Source: an uncultured Lachnospiraceae bacterium (GTDB lineage: Bacteria; Bacillota; Clostridia; Lachnospirales; Lachnospiraceae). Taken from it: 42,150 nt of DNA. Position numbers and translations under genes: made by a program. The stretch lies in the NCBI GenBank assembly GCA_947624025.1, contig CANQIJ010000002.1, forward strand, positions 1-42,150, written 5' to 3'. The notes beneath the pieces were generated by a model. It was not told the DNA's origin. It ran no database searches and was given only the letters and a program-made list of their open reading frames with translations. This document shows, piece after piece, positions 8,942-19,287 of this stretch (position 1 is the stretch's first letter; each line of letters begins with the position of its first letter).

Positions 8942-10351
8942 CTAATAGGCGTTTTTATTTATGAACCCCTTGAAAATCGTAAGGAACATGATCTTAATGT
9001 CAAAAGACAGCGTCCAGTTCTCTATATAGAAAATATCGTATTCTATCCTGCGCTTGATAGACGTATCGCCCCGGTATCCGTTGATCTGCGCCCAGCCCGT
9101 CAGTCCCGGTCTGACCTGATGCTTCACCATATACCGTGGTATCTCTTCCTTGAATTTCTCCACGAACTGCGGGCGCTCCGGTCTGGGACCGACCACGCTC
9201 ATATCGCCCTTCAGGATATTGAACAGCTGGGGCAGCTCGTCGATGCTTGTCCGGCGCAAGAATCTGCCGACTCCCGTCACGCGGGGATCGTCCTTTGTCG
9301 TCCACGCCTGTTCCTCCGCCACAGCCTTCTGCACCTTCATCGTCCGGAACTTGTACATTTTAAAAGGCTTATTGTGCAGACCGATGCGCTCCTGCTTAAA
9401 AATAACGGGGCCGCGCGATGTACAGCCGACAGCGACGGCGGCGAGCAGCATGACGGGCGATGCGACCACCAGCCCCACAAGGGAAACGATGATATCGACC
9501 ATCCTTTTCATGATCCAGTTCAGGGTATTGGTCAGCGGAACATAGCGGATATTGATGACCGGAAGCCCCATCAGATCCTCCGTGTACGGCCTGCTGGGGA
9601 ACATACTGTTATAATCCGGTATGAACTTCGTGTGGACGCCGGACTTCTCGCAGATATCCACGATGCGCTCCAGATCGTCGTAATCCTTTAACGGCAGCGT
9701 GATGGCGATCTCGTCCAGCTTATTCTCCGGGAGGATGTACAGAAGATTGCCGATCGAGCCCACTACCTTGACGCCCTTATAGATCGTTCCCCGCGGAACG
9801 CTGTCGTCAAGAATGCCCCGCACAACATAGCCCCACTGGGGATTTGCATTGATACGGTTGATATATTCCTCCGCCGCCCGGGAGTACCCGACCAGCAGGA
9901 TATATTTGAGATTATAACCTTTTTCACGAAAATACTGCAGGAGGATGCGGATCAGCGTACGCCCCAGATTCGTCAGAAGGATGTTGATGATGAAGAAGTA
10001 CGCCATCATGGCACGGGAGAAATGAACCTGCGCGACCAGATACCAGCCCGCCATCAGGAGGATAAGCCCTACCACATTCGCCTGAAAGATATTGAGGATC
10101 TCGTACTTATGCACCGTCGCGCGCTTCGGCGTATACAGATTAAAATTATAATACAGGATAAGATAACCCGGCACGATCACATAGAGCATCTCAAAATAGG
10201 TGCGCATGGAAAGAACACCGACGTTCGCGTCGATGTCGGAAAAAGGGCTTGCAAACTTCAGATACCAAGCCAGCATATAGGACGCCGCTATGATCAGGGC
10301 ATCCAAGACTACATGCAGTCTGTTGAAATACTTCTGGTTATCTTTGATCAT
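8942..10351 (-). CDS. Exopolysaccharide polyprenyl glycosylphosphotransferase (WbaP/CpsE-like)
   Basis: Multi-TM N-terminus; C-terminal KRMVDIIVSLVGLVV...KMYKFRTMK...RRTSIDELPQLFNILKGDMSVVGPRPE. Start moved to MIKDNQ. Confidence 0.95.
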   Translation of the reverse strand: MIKDNQKYFNRLHVVLDALIIAASYMLAWYLKFASPFSDIDANVGVLSMRTYFEMLYVIVPGYLILYYNFNLYTPKRATVHKYEILNIFQANVVGLILLMAGWYLVAQVHFSRAMMAYFFIINILLTNLGRTLIRILLQYFREKGYNLKYILLVGYSRAAEEYINRINANPQWGYVVRGILDDSVPRGTIYKGVKVVGSIGNLLYILPENKLDEIAITLPLKDYDDLERIVDICEKSGVHTKFIPDYNSMFPSRPYTEDLMGLPVINIRYVPLTNTLNWIMKRMVDIIVSLVGLVVASPVMLLAAVAVGCTSRGPVIFKQERIGLHNKPFKMYKFRTMKVQKAVAEEQAWTTKDDPRVTGVGRFLRRTSIDELPQLFNILKGDMSVVGPRPERPQFVEKFKEEIPRYMVKHQVRPGLTGWAQINGYRGDTSIKRRIEYDIFYIENWTLSFDIKIMFLTIFKGFINKNAY

Positions 10352-10431
10352 ACCTAGAACCCCTATGCACGTATCATACAATATTTTCCCTTAAAATACA
10401 ACCTGACGGCGCTGTGCTGCCCGGCTATGCG

Positions 10432-11496
10432 CTAACGCTCCGCAAAACGATACCATATATTACGCCACAGCTCCAGCTGTATGAGAAAACAGTTGTACAG
10501 CCTGTCCCCGGAAAAGCGCACCCGCCGCTCTCTTCCGGTCCCCAGCAGGCAGATCGCGATCCCTCTGCCAAGTCCCTTAAGATAAGTGCGGCCCAACCCT
10601 TTTCGCGCAAAAAACAGGCCCTTGACCGCAAATCCGACGAGCAGAAGCGGCAGATTCAGGAGGATCTGGAACGCCGGCATATTCTTGTATACAAGATACA
10701 CGCTGTTCCGGGACGTCAGGGATACCTTGAACTCGTTGTAACGGGAACCGCTCGCGCCGCTCCCCGCATGGTAGACTACCGCTTCGGGAATATACAGATT
10801 GACATAGCCGGAAAGCCTCGCCCGGTATCCCAGATCGATGTCCTCCAGATAAGCAAAATGATGCTCGTCCATACATCCGATCTCGTCAAACAGCTTTCTC
10901 CTGTAGATCGCCGCGCCTCCGCAGGCGGCAAATACCCTGCGCCCGCTCTGATAGTCGCGCCACGGTCTGTCCTTGCCCCGGGCAAAAGCCCAGCCGAGCG
11001 CACAGTAATAATCGCCCGCATCGTCGATCAGCTCCGGCTGATACATATTGCGCATCTGCGCCGATCCCGAAAATACCTCGGGATGCCCCTCAAGGGGTTT
11101 TTCAAGCGCTTTAACAAATCCTGATTTAACTTTCGTGTCATTATTCAATAAAATAACATATGTTGTTTTACTTCTGGCGATCCCCTCGTTGACGGCTCTG
11201 CAGAAGCCGTAATTCTTGTCGAGGCATACGAGCTCGACCCCCGGAAATCTATCCCGGACGAGCTGCCGGCTGCCGTCCTCCGAGCCGTTGTCTACCACGA
11301 TGATATGCGCGGGTTCATCCGCGAGCGAGTGAAGGCAGTCCTCTATATATTGGATCCCGTTATAATTTGGCACCACTACCGTAGACCGTATCCGTTGTTC
11401 CATTACATCTCCGTTCCGGGCTGCCGGCCGCGAAGAGACGCCGTCAGCCGCGTATGCATTCCTCAAGCCGCCGTCAAAAGCCTGCTCATCTGCCAT
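10432..11496 (-). CDS. GT2 glycosyltransferase (WbbL-like rhamnosyltransferase family)
   Basis: STVVVPNYNGIQYIEDCLHSL...ILLNNDTKV...EDIDLGYRARLSGY. An internal ATG at 11403 (MEQRIRSTVV) with GGAG upstream may be the true start. Confidence 0.88.
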   Translation of the reverse strand: MADEQAFDGGLRNAYAADGVSSRPAARNGDVMEQRIRSTVVVPNYNGIQYIEDCLHSLADEPAHIIVVDNGSEDGSRQLVRDRFPGVELVCLDKNYGFCRAVNEGIARSKTTYVILLNNDTKVKSGFVKALEKPLEGHPEVFSGSAQMRNMYQPELIDDAGDYYCALGWAFARGKDRPWRDYQSGRRVFAACGGAAIYRRKLFDEIGCMDEHHFAYLEDIDLGYRARLSGYVNLYIPEAVVYHAGSGASGSRYNEFKVSLTSRNSVYLVYKNMPAFQILLNLPLLLVGFAVKGLFFARKGLGRTYLKGLGRGIAICLLGTGRERRVRFSGDRLYNCFLIQLELWRNIWYRFAER

Positions 11497-12898
11497 AGCG
11501 CAGGGATATCCGCGGATCCCAGAGTACCCGATATCCGCATTGTGCGGCGGCCGCTCCCAGCTCCCTGCTCAGCTTGCGATACCCCGCTTCATCACAGGAC
11601 AGCCCCGTCACGTCGGCTATCCGCACCCCGGCGGCGCCGCGAACGGTGCGCTCTCTATAAGGCAGCCCCGTGATCTGCTCATAGACCTCATACAGCTTCG
11701 GGCTAAGGAGCATGCATCTGATATCGACCGCCGCCACATCCTGTTTTAACGATGCGCGGTGTGTGCTCCCGCCGCTGTATTCCTTATAAAGGCCCGCGTA
11801 CAGGCAATTACCGCTCTCATCCATGGCTCCCGCGCAGATCCTGCCGCGCGCATCCAGGATCCTGCCTCCCACGATCCCCACATCCGCTCTGACCGACAGG
11901 ATGTCGGGAAGATAGCTGATCTCATAGAAGCCCAGATGCCGACTGTGTTCCACCGTCACATGCCATCCGCGCCCCGCGCAGAAATCCGCAAGCGCTCTGC
12001 GCCCCGCCTCGTACGCATAAGACTTACTGGCGGTATTGTCTGCGGTGGAGCCCGTATGGCAGCGCCAGTGATACAGCACCCTCGGAATATGGGATATCTT
12101 CTGCGGCAGCTCCCATACCGCCGATGTTTCCAACAGCCTGTCAACAATGCGCAGCACCAGGTCGTAATCCTGCGCGCCGTCATACTCGCCGCGCAGCCCC
12201 AGTTCCCTGATCAGATCAGACCGGACGGCCATAAAATGACAGATGTAATTATTGGATAAAATTAAATCTAAATTAAATTTTTCTTTCTTGTGGGGCGATA
12301 AAAACTGCTGCGCACCGTCATCAAGCTTATCTTCATCCGTATACAAAAGCGCCGGCTCCATTCCCTGCTCCTTCGCCTGATCAACCGCTTTTGCCATATG
12401 ATAGATGGCGTCCGGCGAAAGAAGGTCGTCGTGGTCGAGCAGCGCGACATAATCTCCCCTCGAGAGCGCGATGCCGGCATTCGTATTTTCAGAGATACCC
12501 TTATTTTCCGTCAAATGCAGGTATTTGATGCGTTCGCCGCCCGGCCTGCATGACATTTCCTTAACGATCTTCTCTGTGCCGCCCTTTTGACCCGCATCCG
12601 CAATGATCAATTCCCACTTTTCATAGCTCTGGCGCAGCACGGAATCGATCATCTCCCGCAGAAAGCTCTCTTTTGTCTCATAGGCGGGCACCACGATGCT
12701 GAACACGCTGTCATAGGCGGCCGACTCTCTTCTCTGGCTCTCCAGCACAGCCTCCGGCGGCTCCTCGTAGCGGTAACAGCCGCCTCTCTCCTCGCCGATC
12801 CGCTCCTTCACGGCGTAATAAGTGTGGCGGACGCCGTTTTTCTTCAGATAGCGCACGGTCTTTATGAAATTATTCTTTTTAAAGATCCCAAGCCCCAT
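11486..12898 (-). CDS. GT2 glycosyltransferase
   Basis: FSIVVPAYETKESFLREMIDSVLRQSYEKWELIIAD...YVALLDHDDLLSPDAIY. Start moved to MGLGIFKKNN. Confidence 0.88.
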   Translation of the reverse strand: MGLGIFKKNNFIKTVRYLKKNGVRHTYYAVKERIGEERGGCYRYEEPPEAVLESQRRESAAYDSVFSIVVPAYETKESFLREMIDSVLRQSYEKWELIIADAGQKGGTEKIVKEMSCRPGGERIKYLHLTENKGISENTNAGIALSRGDYVALLDHDDLLSPDAIYHMAKAVDQAKEQGMEPALLYTDEDKLDDGAQQFLSPHKKEKFNLDLILSNNYICHFMAVRSDLIRELGLRGEYDGAQDYDLVLRIVDRLLETSAVWELPQKISHIPRVLYHWRCHTGSTADNTASKSYAYEAGRRALADFCAGRGWHVTVEHSRHLGFYEISYLPDILSVRADVGIVGGRILDARGRICAGAMDESGNCLYAGLYKEYSGGSTHRASLKQDVAAVDIRCMLLSPKLYEVYEQITGLPYRERTVRGAAGVRIADVTGLSCDEAGYRKLSRELGAAAAQCGYRVLWDPRISLRYGR

Positions 12899-12969
12899 GC
12901 CGCCTCCATCATGACCTGCCGCATAAATGATCATCGCCCCGCACAGGCAGGGCGATGCAGAATCCTCTC

Positions 12970-14691
12970 TTAGAGATATGCTTTCAAATCTTCCGTCAGT
13001 TTATTCAGGCGCTTCTCGGCATCCTCCAGTCCGGTCCCTTTGACACCCATGTAAAATTTGATCTTGGGCTCCGTGCCGGACGGGCGGGCGCAGCACCAGG
13101 AATCGTTGGTCAGGTCAAAATAGAGCACGTTGGATTGCGGAAGGCCCGTCACGCCTTCTCTGCCGGTCTCCAGATCCACGGTCTTACCCGTATTGTAATC
13201 CCTAAACTCCTTCACCTTCAGATCGCCAAAGCTCTTAGGCGGGTTGCTTCTCAGCTTATCCATGATCTCCGCGATCTGCTTCGCACCGTCGATTCCCTTC
13301 ATGGTGATCGAATACTGGCTCTCCTTATAATATCCGTACTTCTCGTACAGGGCGATCATCTGGTCCCATACGGTCCGGCCGTGCTTCTTGCACCATGCAG
13401 CCATCTCGCACAGGCACATCACCGCAACAACGGCATCCTTGTCTCTCGCATGGGTTCCCGCCAGACAGCCGTAGCTCTCCTCGAGACCGAATACGTAATG
13501 GTTGGAGCCGCTCTGCTCAAACAGCTTGATCTGCTCTCCGATATACTTAAAGCCTGTCAGCACCTCGATGAACTTTACCTTGTAATCCTCCGCGATCGCC
13601 CGCGCCATGTTGGTCGTCACGATCGTGGTGACAAGGGCGGGATCCTCAGGCATCTTACCCGTCGCGGTCCTCTCTCTTAAGATATATTCCGCGATCAGCA
13701 TACCGGACATATTGCCCGTAAAAGGCACGTATTCGCCGGATTTGGTATCCAGCGCATAGATTCCCAGTCTGTCCGCATCGGGATCCGTCGCCAGGACGAT
13801 ATCCGCATGCTTCTCCTTCGCCAGCTTGAGCGCCAGGGTAAACGCCTTGGGATCCTCGGGATTCGGATATTCCAGCGTGGTGAAATCGGGATCGGGCATC
13901 TCCTGCTCGGGCACCACATACACATTCTGAAAGCCAAGCTCCGACAGGATCCTTCTGACCGGAACATTGCCCGTGCCGTTAAACGGGGAATACACGATCT
14001 TCATATCCTCCGCCATCTCTTTGATGACCTCCGGATGGATGATCTGCTTCTTCAGCTCCGCCATGTACCTGTCGTCGATCTCTTTGCCGATGACCACGTA
14101 GAGTCCGGCCTTCTTCGCCTCCTCCTTATCCATGGTCTTTACCGTATGATAATCGGTGACATTCTTCACTTCCGTGATGATCTCTTTATCCCTGGGAGCG
14201 GTAACCTGCGCGCCGTCCTCCCAATAGCACTTATAACCGTTATATTCCGGCGGATTGTGGCTCGCCGTGATCACAATACCGGAGATGCAGCCCAATTCAC
14301 GCAGCGCAAAGGACAGCTCCGGCGTGGGCCGTAAAGAATCAAACACATATGCCTTGATACCGTTTGCCGCCAGACACAGCGCTGCCTCATCCGCAAATTC
14401 GGGAGATTTTCTCCGGGAATCGTAAGCGATCGCCACGCCCTTAGCCTCTCCGCCCTGTTTCTTTATGTAATTCGCCAGACCCTGCGTTGCCTTGCGCACC
14501 GTATAGATATTCATGCGGTTCGTGCCCGCGCCGATCACGCCGCGCAGTCCGCCGGTACCGAACTCAAGCTCCTTGTAGAAACGATCCTCCACCTCTTTTT
14601 CATCGTTCCTGATCGCAAGAAGCTCCTGCTTGGTCGCGTCGTCAAAATAAGAGTCTTCTACCCAAAAATCAAATTGTTCTCTGTAGCCCAT
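12970..14691 (-). CDS. Phospho-sugar mutase (phosphoglucomutase/phosphomannomutase, PgcA-like)
   Basis: GIVITASHNPPEYNGYK (active-site Ser loop), ATDPDADRLGIY metal loop, CCARPSGTEPKIKFY. Confidence 0.95.
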   Translation of the reverse strand: MGYREQFDFWVEDSYFDDATKQELLAIRNDEKEVEDRFYKELEFGTGGLRGVIGAGTNRMNIYTVRKATQGLANYIKKQGGEAKGVAIAYDSRRKSPEFADEAALCLAANGIKAYVFDSLRPTPELSFALRELGCISGIVITASHNPPEYNGYKCYWEDGAQVTAPRDKEIITEVKNVTDYHTVKTMDKEEAKKAGLYVVIGKEIDDRYMAELKKQIIHPEVIKEMAEDMKIVYSPFNGTGNVPVRRILSELGFQNVYVVPEQEMPDPDFTTLEYPNPEDPKAFTLALKLAKEKHADIVLATDPDADRLGIYALDTKSGEYVPFTGNMSGMLIAEYILRERTATGKMPEDPALVTTIVTTNMARAIAEDYKVKFIEVLTGFKYIGEQIKLFEQSGSNHYVFGLEESYGCLAGTHARDKDAVVAVMCLCEMAAWCKKHGRTVWDQMIALYEKYGYYKESQYSITMKGIDGAKQIAEIMDKLRSNPPKSFGDLKVKEFRDYNTGKTVDLETGREGVTGLPQSNVLYFDLTNDSWCCARPSGTEPKIKFYMGVKGTGLEDAEKRLNKLTEDLKAYL

Positions 14692-14805
14692 GGTAATACC
14701 TCCGTTATTGTTCTTTGTTACCTCGTTATTTTACCATATCTGCGGCACAACCGTAAATATATTTATGCGGTTTTCTGTATGTTTTCCGTGCGCAGAACGC
14801 TCCGC

Positions 14806-16806
14806 TCACTTCTCATACCGCAGCGCGAAATCGCTCCGGTCCAGGGAAAAATTCGGATTGTAATACGGATCTCCCCGGTCCAACAGCTCCTTCCACTTCG
14901 CGCGGAATGCCTCCGACTCCCTCTCATAGCGCTCCGCCTTCTCCCCGTGATCGTCCAGGCCGCGAGAGACCGATTCGTAATGGTACAGCTCGGCAAAGGG
15001 TGTGAATACGTTGACATACCCGGCTTTCCACGCCCGGATGCACAGATCCACATCGTTCAGCGACACGGCAAAGCTCTCGTCCAGACCGCCCAGCTGCTCA
15101 TACAGCGATTTTTTCATCATCAGGCAGGCGCCCGTGACCGCCATCACATTCTGTGCATAGCAAAGCCGTCCCATGTATCCTAAGTTGCTGCTGCTGACCC
15201 TGTGATGGCTGTGTCCCGCCGTCCTGTGTCTGCCCAGTCCAAGCACCACGCCCGCATGCTGGATGGTCTTATCCTCATAATACAGCTTCGCGCCCACCGC
15301 ACCCACATCGGGCCGCTGCGCATACATCAGCAGCTCTTCGATCCAGTCCAAAGATATGACACTTGTGTCATTATTTAGCAGGAGGACATATTCCCCGCGC
15401 GCTTTTTTGACAGCCGTGTTATTGATCCGGGAATAGTTGAAGTCTCCCTCGTAAGTGATCACTCTGATATTGGGATCCTCCTGTATTTTTCTGTAGTATT
15501 CGAATATATCCTCTTCCGTGCTGTTATTTTCGACTATCAGGATCTCATAATTGCCGTAGCTGCTCTTCTCAAGGATCGACGTGATACAGCGCTCCAGGTC
15601 CTGCCTGTGGTCCTTGTTCGGGATCACGATGCTGACAAGCGGATTTCCCTTGATCTCATACTTGATCTGAAAGATTGTCTCGAACGCTTTCGTAGACCGG
15701 ATCTCAAAATTCTCAAACCCCTGCTCACGCAGATGCGCCGCCACCGCCCCTTTCGCCGCGTCAACGGCATAGCTCTTGGCATTGATATCCGCCGCCACGC
15801 TGCCGGAATGCGAACGCCAGTAATAGAGCAGCTTCGGCACATGGACCACGCACTTTGCCCGGCTGGTCAACCGCAGGATCATGTCGTGGTCCTGGCTTCC
15901 GTCAAATTCCGACCGGAAAACCACGCCGCCTTCGAGCAATCTTCTGTCAAATGCACTGAAATGACAGATATAATTGTTGGCGCGCAGATTGTCGGGTGCA
16001 AAGTCCGGCTTAAAATGCAGCGTGATCATGTGGTCGATCGTCTTATTTCCCTTAAACGTCGCCTCATCACAGTAGATATAGTCCGCGCCCTTATCGCAGA
16101 TAACCTTCCTATATTCATACAGTACGCTCGGATGCAGCACATCGTCATGGTCAAAAAGCGCTATATAATCGCCCGACGCCATAGCGAGGCATGCGTTCGT
16201 ATTGCCGGATATTCCCTCGTTCTCCGGAAGCTTCCGGTATAAGATACGGGGATCGTGCTGTGCGTACTCCCTGCAGATCCGCTCCACATTCCCGTGCTTT
16301 TCATCGGAGCCGTCCGCAAGGCACAATTCCCAGTTTGCATAGGTCTGCGCCCTGACAGAGTCGATCGCCTGGCGCAGGAACTTCTCCGGTGTGTTATAGA
16401 GCGGCATCAGAATGCTGAACTTTACGCTGCGCAGGAACTGTTCACTGCTCTGGCGCTTTGCTTCCTCCGCATCCGGAAAGCTTGCCGTTCCATGCTGTAT
16501 GCGCGCTTTTCTCTCGATACTCTTGGCGTCAAGCTTGCGGATAACGCCCCTGATGCTCCCGCAGTATCCCAGTCTCTCCTTCGTCCTGCGCATCCAGTGC
16601 ACACAGGAACGAAGGGGTTTGGAAAAACGCCAGAACACACTTCCCTTAATACGCCCCAGCCTGTTCTCCAGCTCGGCTCTCCTGCTGTCCGCCTCCGCCA
16701 GCTTCGCGGCCAGGACCTCCCCCTTGCGCTTCTCCCGCTCATAGGCGTCTTTATAGTAACGAAGCCTCTCCTCGTCCGACATTGTTTCCGGTGCCTTCTG
16801 TTCCAT
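14806..16806 (-). CDS. Two-domain GT2 glycosyltransferase with N-terminal coiled coil
   Basis: FSILMPLYNTPEKFLRQAIDSV...FDHDD and second domain VSIVIPNKDHRQDLERCITSIL...LLNNDTSV; N-terminal YYKDAYEREKRK...GSVFWRFSKPLR. Confidence 0.9.
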   Translation of the reverse strand: MEQKAPETMSDEERLRYYKDAYEREKRKGEVLAAKLAEADSRRAELENRLGRIKGSVFWRFSKPLRSCVHWMRRTKERLGYCGSIRGVIRKLDAKSIERKARIQHGTASFPDAEEAKRQSSEQFLRSVKFSILMPLYNTPEKFLRQAIDSVRAQTYANWELCLADGSDEKHGNVERICREYAQHDPRILYRKLPENEGISGNTNACLAMASGDYIALFDHDDVLHPSVLYEYRKVICDKGADYIYCDEATFKGNKTIDHMITLHFKPDFAPDNLRANNYICHFSAFDRRLLEGGVVFRSEFDGSQDHDMILRLTSRAKCVVHVPKLLYYWRSHSGSVAADINAKSYAVDAAKGAVAAHLREQGFENFEIRSTKAFETIFQIKYEIKGNPLVSIVIPNKDHRQDLERCITSILEKSSYGNYEILIVENNSTEEDIFEYYRKIQEDPNIRVITYEGDFNYSRINNTAVKKARGEYVLLLNNDTSVISLDWIEELLMYAQRPDVGAVGAKLYYEDKTIQHAGVVLGLGRHRTAGHSHHRVSSSNLGYMGRLCYAQNVMAVTGACLMMKKSLYEQLGGLDESFAVSLNDVDLCIRAWKAGYVNVFTPFAELYHYESVSRGLDDHGEKAERYERESEAFRAKWKELLDRGDPYYNPNFSLDRSDFALRYEK

Positions 16807-16812
16807 ATGGCG

Positions 16813-19284
16813 TCATCCTTTCTCCGGTTTACACGGCATACAGCCATCGCCGCGCATCTGCCTGCCGCCTGCCGGCGGTACCGTACAGCTTACGTCACTC
16901 CATGTGATCAGCCTGCCGCCCTGTCCGTCCGTGTACAGCATACCGACACGGTACGTGCCCGGCTGCAGATCGGACGTCCTGATCCGGAGCGCAAAGCCCG
17001 CAAGCCCGATGTTCTTCTCTGTCGGAATGACAGTCTCCACATCCCTGCGATGCCACGGCGACGGTACGGCAATATAATCCGCCCTGCCCGGCGCACCCGC
17101 CTCCGCTTCGGTATCCGCGCCCCGGTCCGTTCCGCTGTCCTGCCGCTCATTCCGCAGCAGCACATATTTGTCATAACATGCGTTATCTAATCCCGGTGCG
17201 TAGCACCAGCCCATGATCCACAGAATATCCGGCTCATCGGCATGTATCTTGTTCTGGATCCCGGCACGGTCCACCGTCAGCCGCAGACGGCCCGGGCTTG
17301 CTTTGGCGATCTGCTCTTCCCGCAGGAGATCGGGAACGACCGTATACAAATGGTCCTCGTACGGAAATTTATAATTACACCTGTAATCCGACGCGTTGTC
17401 GATCAGCGCACGGTGATAACAGCTATCCTGTCCTCTCATCCGGGGATGCTTGTCATACAACGCCTCTTTCTCGTCAAGGAGGCGCTCCCACTTGGCTTCG
17501 TCCTGTTCGTCCGCCCCTCTGCTCAGTGATTCGTGATGATACAGCACGGCATCGTTGCGCTGTACGTTATAATAGCCTGCCTCGATCAGCTTAAAGCAAA
17601 ACTCCACATCGTTGTAAGCGACCGCCATCGTTTCGTCAAAGCCGCCGACCTCCTCATATTTCTCGCGGCTGACCATCAGGCAGGCTCCGGTGACTCCGAT
17701 CATATCGTAGACGACACGGTTGCGCCCGTAATAATAATCACGATCGTCCGGAAACGTTACCAGCTTGTGGGACGGCCCGATCTGCATATTGGTAATGCCC
17801 GCATGCTGGATATCCTGCGTACCCGCATACCACAGCTTGGCGCCCACCGCACCCGTTTGCGGCTGCAGGGCCTGGCCCGTCATGCGCCTCAGCCAGCTCT
17901 GTTCGATGATCTCAATGTCATCGTTCAGGAACAGGATCAGATCGCCCGTCGCCTTTGCCGCGCCCATATTGCACATTCTGGAGAAATTAAACGGCATCTG
18001 CTCATAGAGATAAGTAAAACCGAACTGATGCTGCAATTCCTCCATCCGCTGCCGGTTTGATTCGCTGCTCCCGTTGTCCACGACGATCCATTCATAATAT
18101 TGATAATCCGTTTTCTGCCTGAATGACGTAAGACACCGCTCCAATACATCAGGATGATCCCTGGACGGGATCACAACGGAAACGACATGATGGGGCTGAA
18201 TGTGCCCGTCCGCGCTCTGTGCGCGTACGCACCGTTCTCTGCCGGAGATGGAGGTATCGTAGACCACATGATACAGCTCAGGCTCCTGCCCGCTTATCAG
18301 GCTTCCCCTGATACCGCGCCTTGCCAGCGCCGCTTCCCTTACCGCGACACATTCCTTCCCCGCCCCGGTCAAGTAACGTCCACGCTCCATTTCCTCCGTG
18401 AGGCAGCTTTCCGCCATCCGGAACCGCTCCGCCGGATCCTCACACTCTTCCGGCTTAAACCCGGACCTCTCGGAGGGCTCATAGGCGCGGTGATAAAGCA
18501 CCCTGTCAAGATGACATATACTCTGACCGATCGACGTATCACGCACCATGCACCGTTTTGCCGCCGCCTCCTCCAGACGCAGGCACAGATCATAGAAGCG
18601 CACCGCCTGGCTGCCCTGCTCCTTTCCGTCCGCCGCATCGCCGCTCAATACCCCGGATAACAGCCCGGCCCTGACCGCCACCAAATGCCCCCAGTAATTA
18701 AAGGCAAGAAGCGTATCGGGAGAATAGTCCGGTTTCAGCCACGGACACATACGGTAAGCCGGCTTCTCCCAGTAAAAATCTTCATCCGTATACAGGATCA
18801 GGCAGGACGGATTATTGTTAAAACATGTTTTAATCTCATTAAATGTGCTCCCGTCCAGGAAACCCCTGCCATACGTTAAAATGATAATATCCGTATTCGG
18901 AATTTTGACAGCATCCCATCCCGTAACGCTTGTTATTTTATCATCACAGCTGTTATTTTCCTGCTTGATCCATTCCAGATACGGATGCGTCTGGCGGTCG
19001 AGCTCTTCTCTGTAGCGCGCAAGGGCAGCATCCCGCCCGGCGTCCGTGACCGTGTTCCCCATCCGGTCCGGCCTGTTCTTCAGTCTGCGGTACAGCTTCC
19101 GAAACGGCGCCGACGCCTTCCAGAAGGGACTGGAAGCAATATGCGCCAGATGATCCTCCAGATCGGCCTGGCGCCTCTGCGCATCGGCTATCCTGCCCGC
19201 CAGCACGATATTTTTTTTGCGTTCGCTCTCATATGCCGCCGCATAGTAAGCGGCCCAGTCATATTGTCCCGTATGCCCTCTCAT
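16813..19284 (-). CDS. GT2 glycosyltransferase with partial first GT domain, complete second GT2 domain and C-terminal beta-sandwich-like region
   Basis: VSVVIPSRDHPDVLERCLTSFRQ...FLNDDIEI...AYNDVEFCFKLIEAGY; N-terminal YYAAAYESERKK...SSPFWKASAPFRK parallels the adjacent GT. Confidence 0.88.
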   Translation of the reverse strand: MRGHTGQYDWAAYYAAAYESERKKNIVLAGRIADAQRRQADLEDHLAHIASSPFWKASAPFRKLYRRLKNRPDRMGNTVTDAGRDAALARYREELDRQTHPYLEWIKQENNSCDDKITSVTGWDAVKIPNTDIIILTYGRGFLDGSTFNEIKTCFNNNPSCLILYTDEDFYWEKPAYRMCPWLKPDYSPDTLLAFNYWGHLVAVRAGLLSGVLSGDAADGKEQGSQAVRFYDLCLRLEEAAAKRCMVRDTSIGQSICHLDRVLYHRAYEPSERSGFKPEECEDPAERFRMAESCLTEEMERGRYLTGAGKECVAVREAALARRGIRGSLISGQEPELYHVVYDTSISGRERCVRAQSADGHIQPHHVVSVVIPSRDHPDVLERCLTSFRQKTDYQYYEWIVVDNGSSESNRQRMEELQHQFGFTYLYEQMPFNFSRMCNMGAAKATGDLILFLNDDIEIIEQSWLRRMTGQALQPQTGAVGAKLWYAGTQDIQHAGITNMQIGPSHKLVTFPDDRDYYYGRNRVVYDMIGVTGACLMVSREKYEEVGGFDETMAVAYNDVEFCFKLIEAGYYNVQRNDAVLYHHESLSRGADEQDEAKWERLLDEKEALYDKHPRMRGQDSCYHRALIDNASDYRCNYKFPYEDHLYTVVPDLLREEQIAKASPGRLRLTVDRAGIQNKIHADEPDILWIMGWCYAPGLDNACYDKYVLLRNERQDSGTDRGADTEAEAGAPGRADYIAVPSPWHRRDVETVIPTEKNIGLAGFALRIRTSDLQPGTYRVGMLYTDGQGGRLITWSDVSCTVPPAGGRQMRGDGCMPCKPEKG

Positions 19285-19287
19285 CCG

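Noticed and set aside
12932-12957. Hairpin CATCGCCC-n10-GGGCGATG as terminator between the 482-aa GT gene and the phosphomutase
   Set aside because: Only 8-bp stem and no T tract on the minus strand; may be an mRNA processing hairpin but not supported as a terminator.
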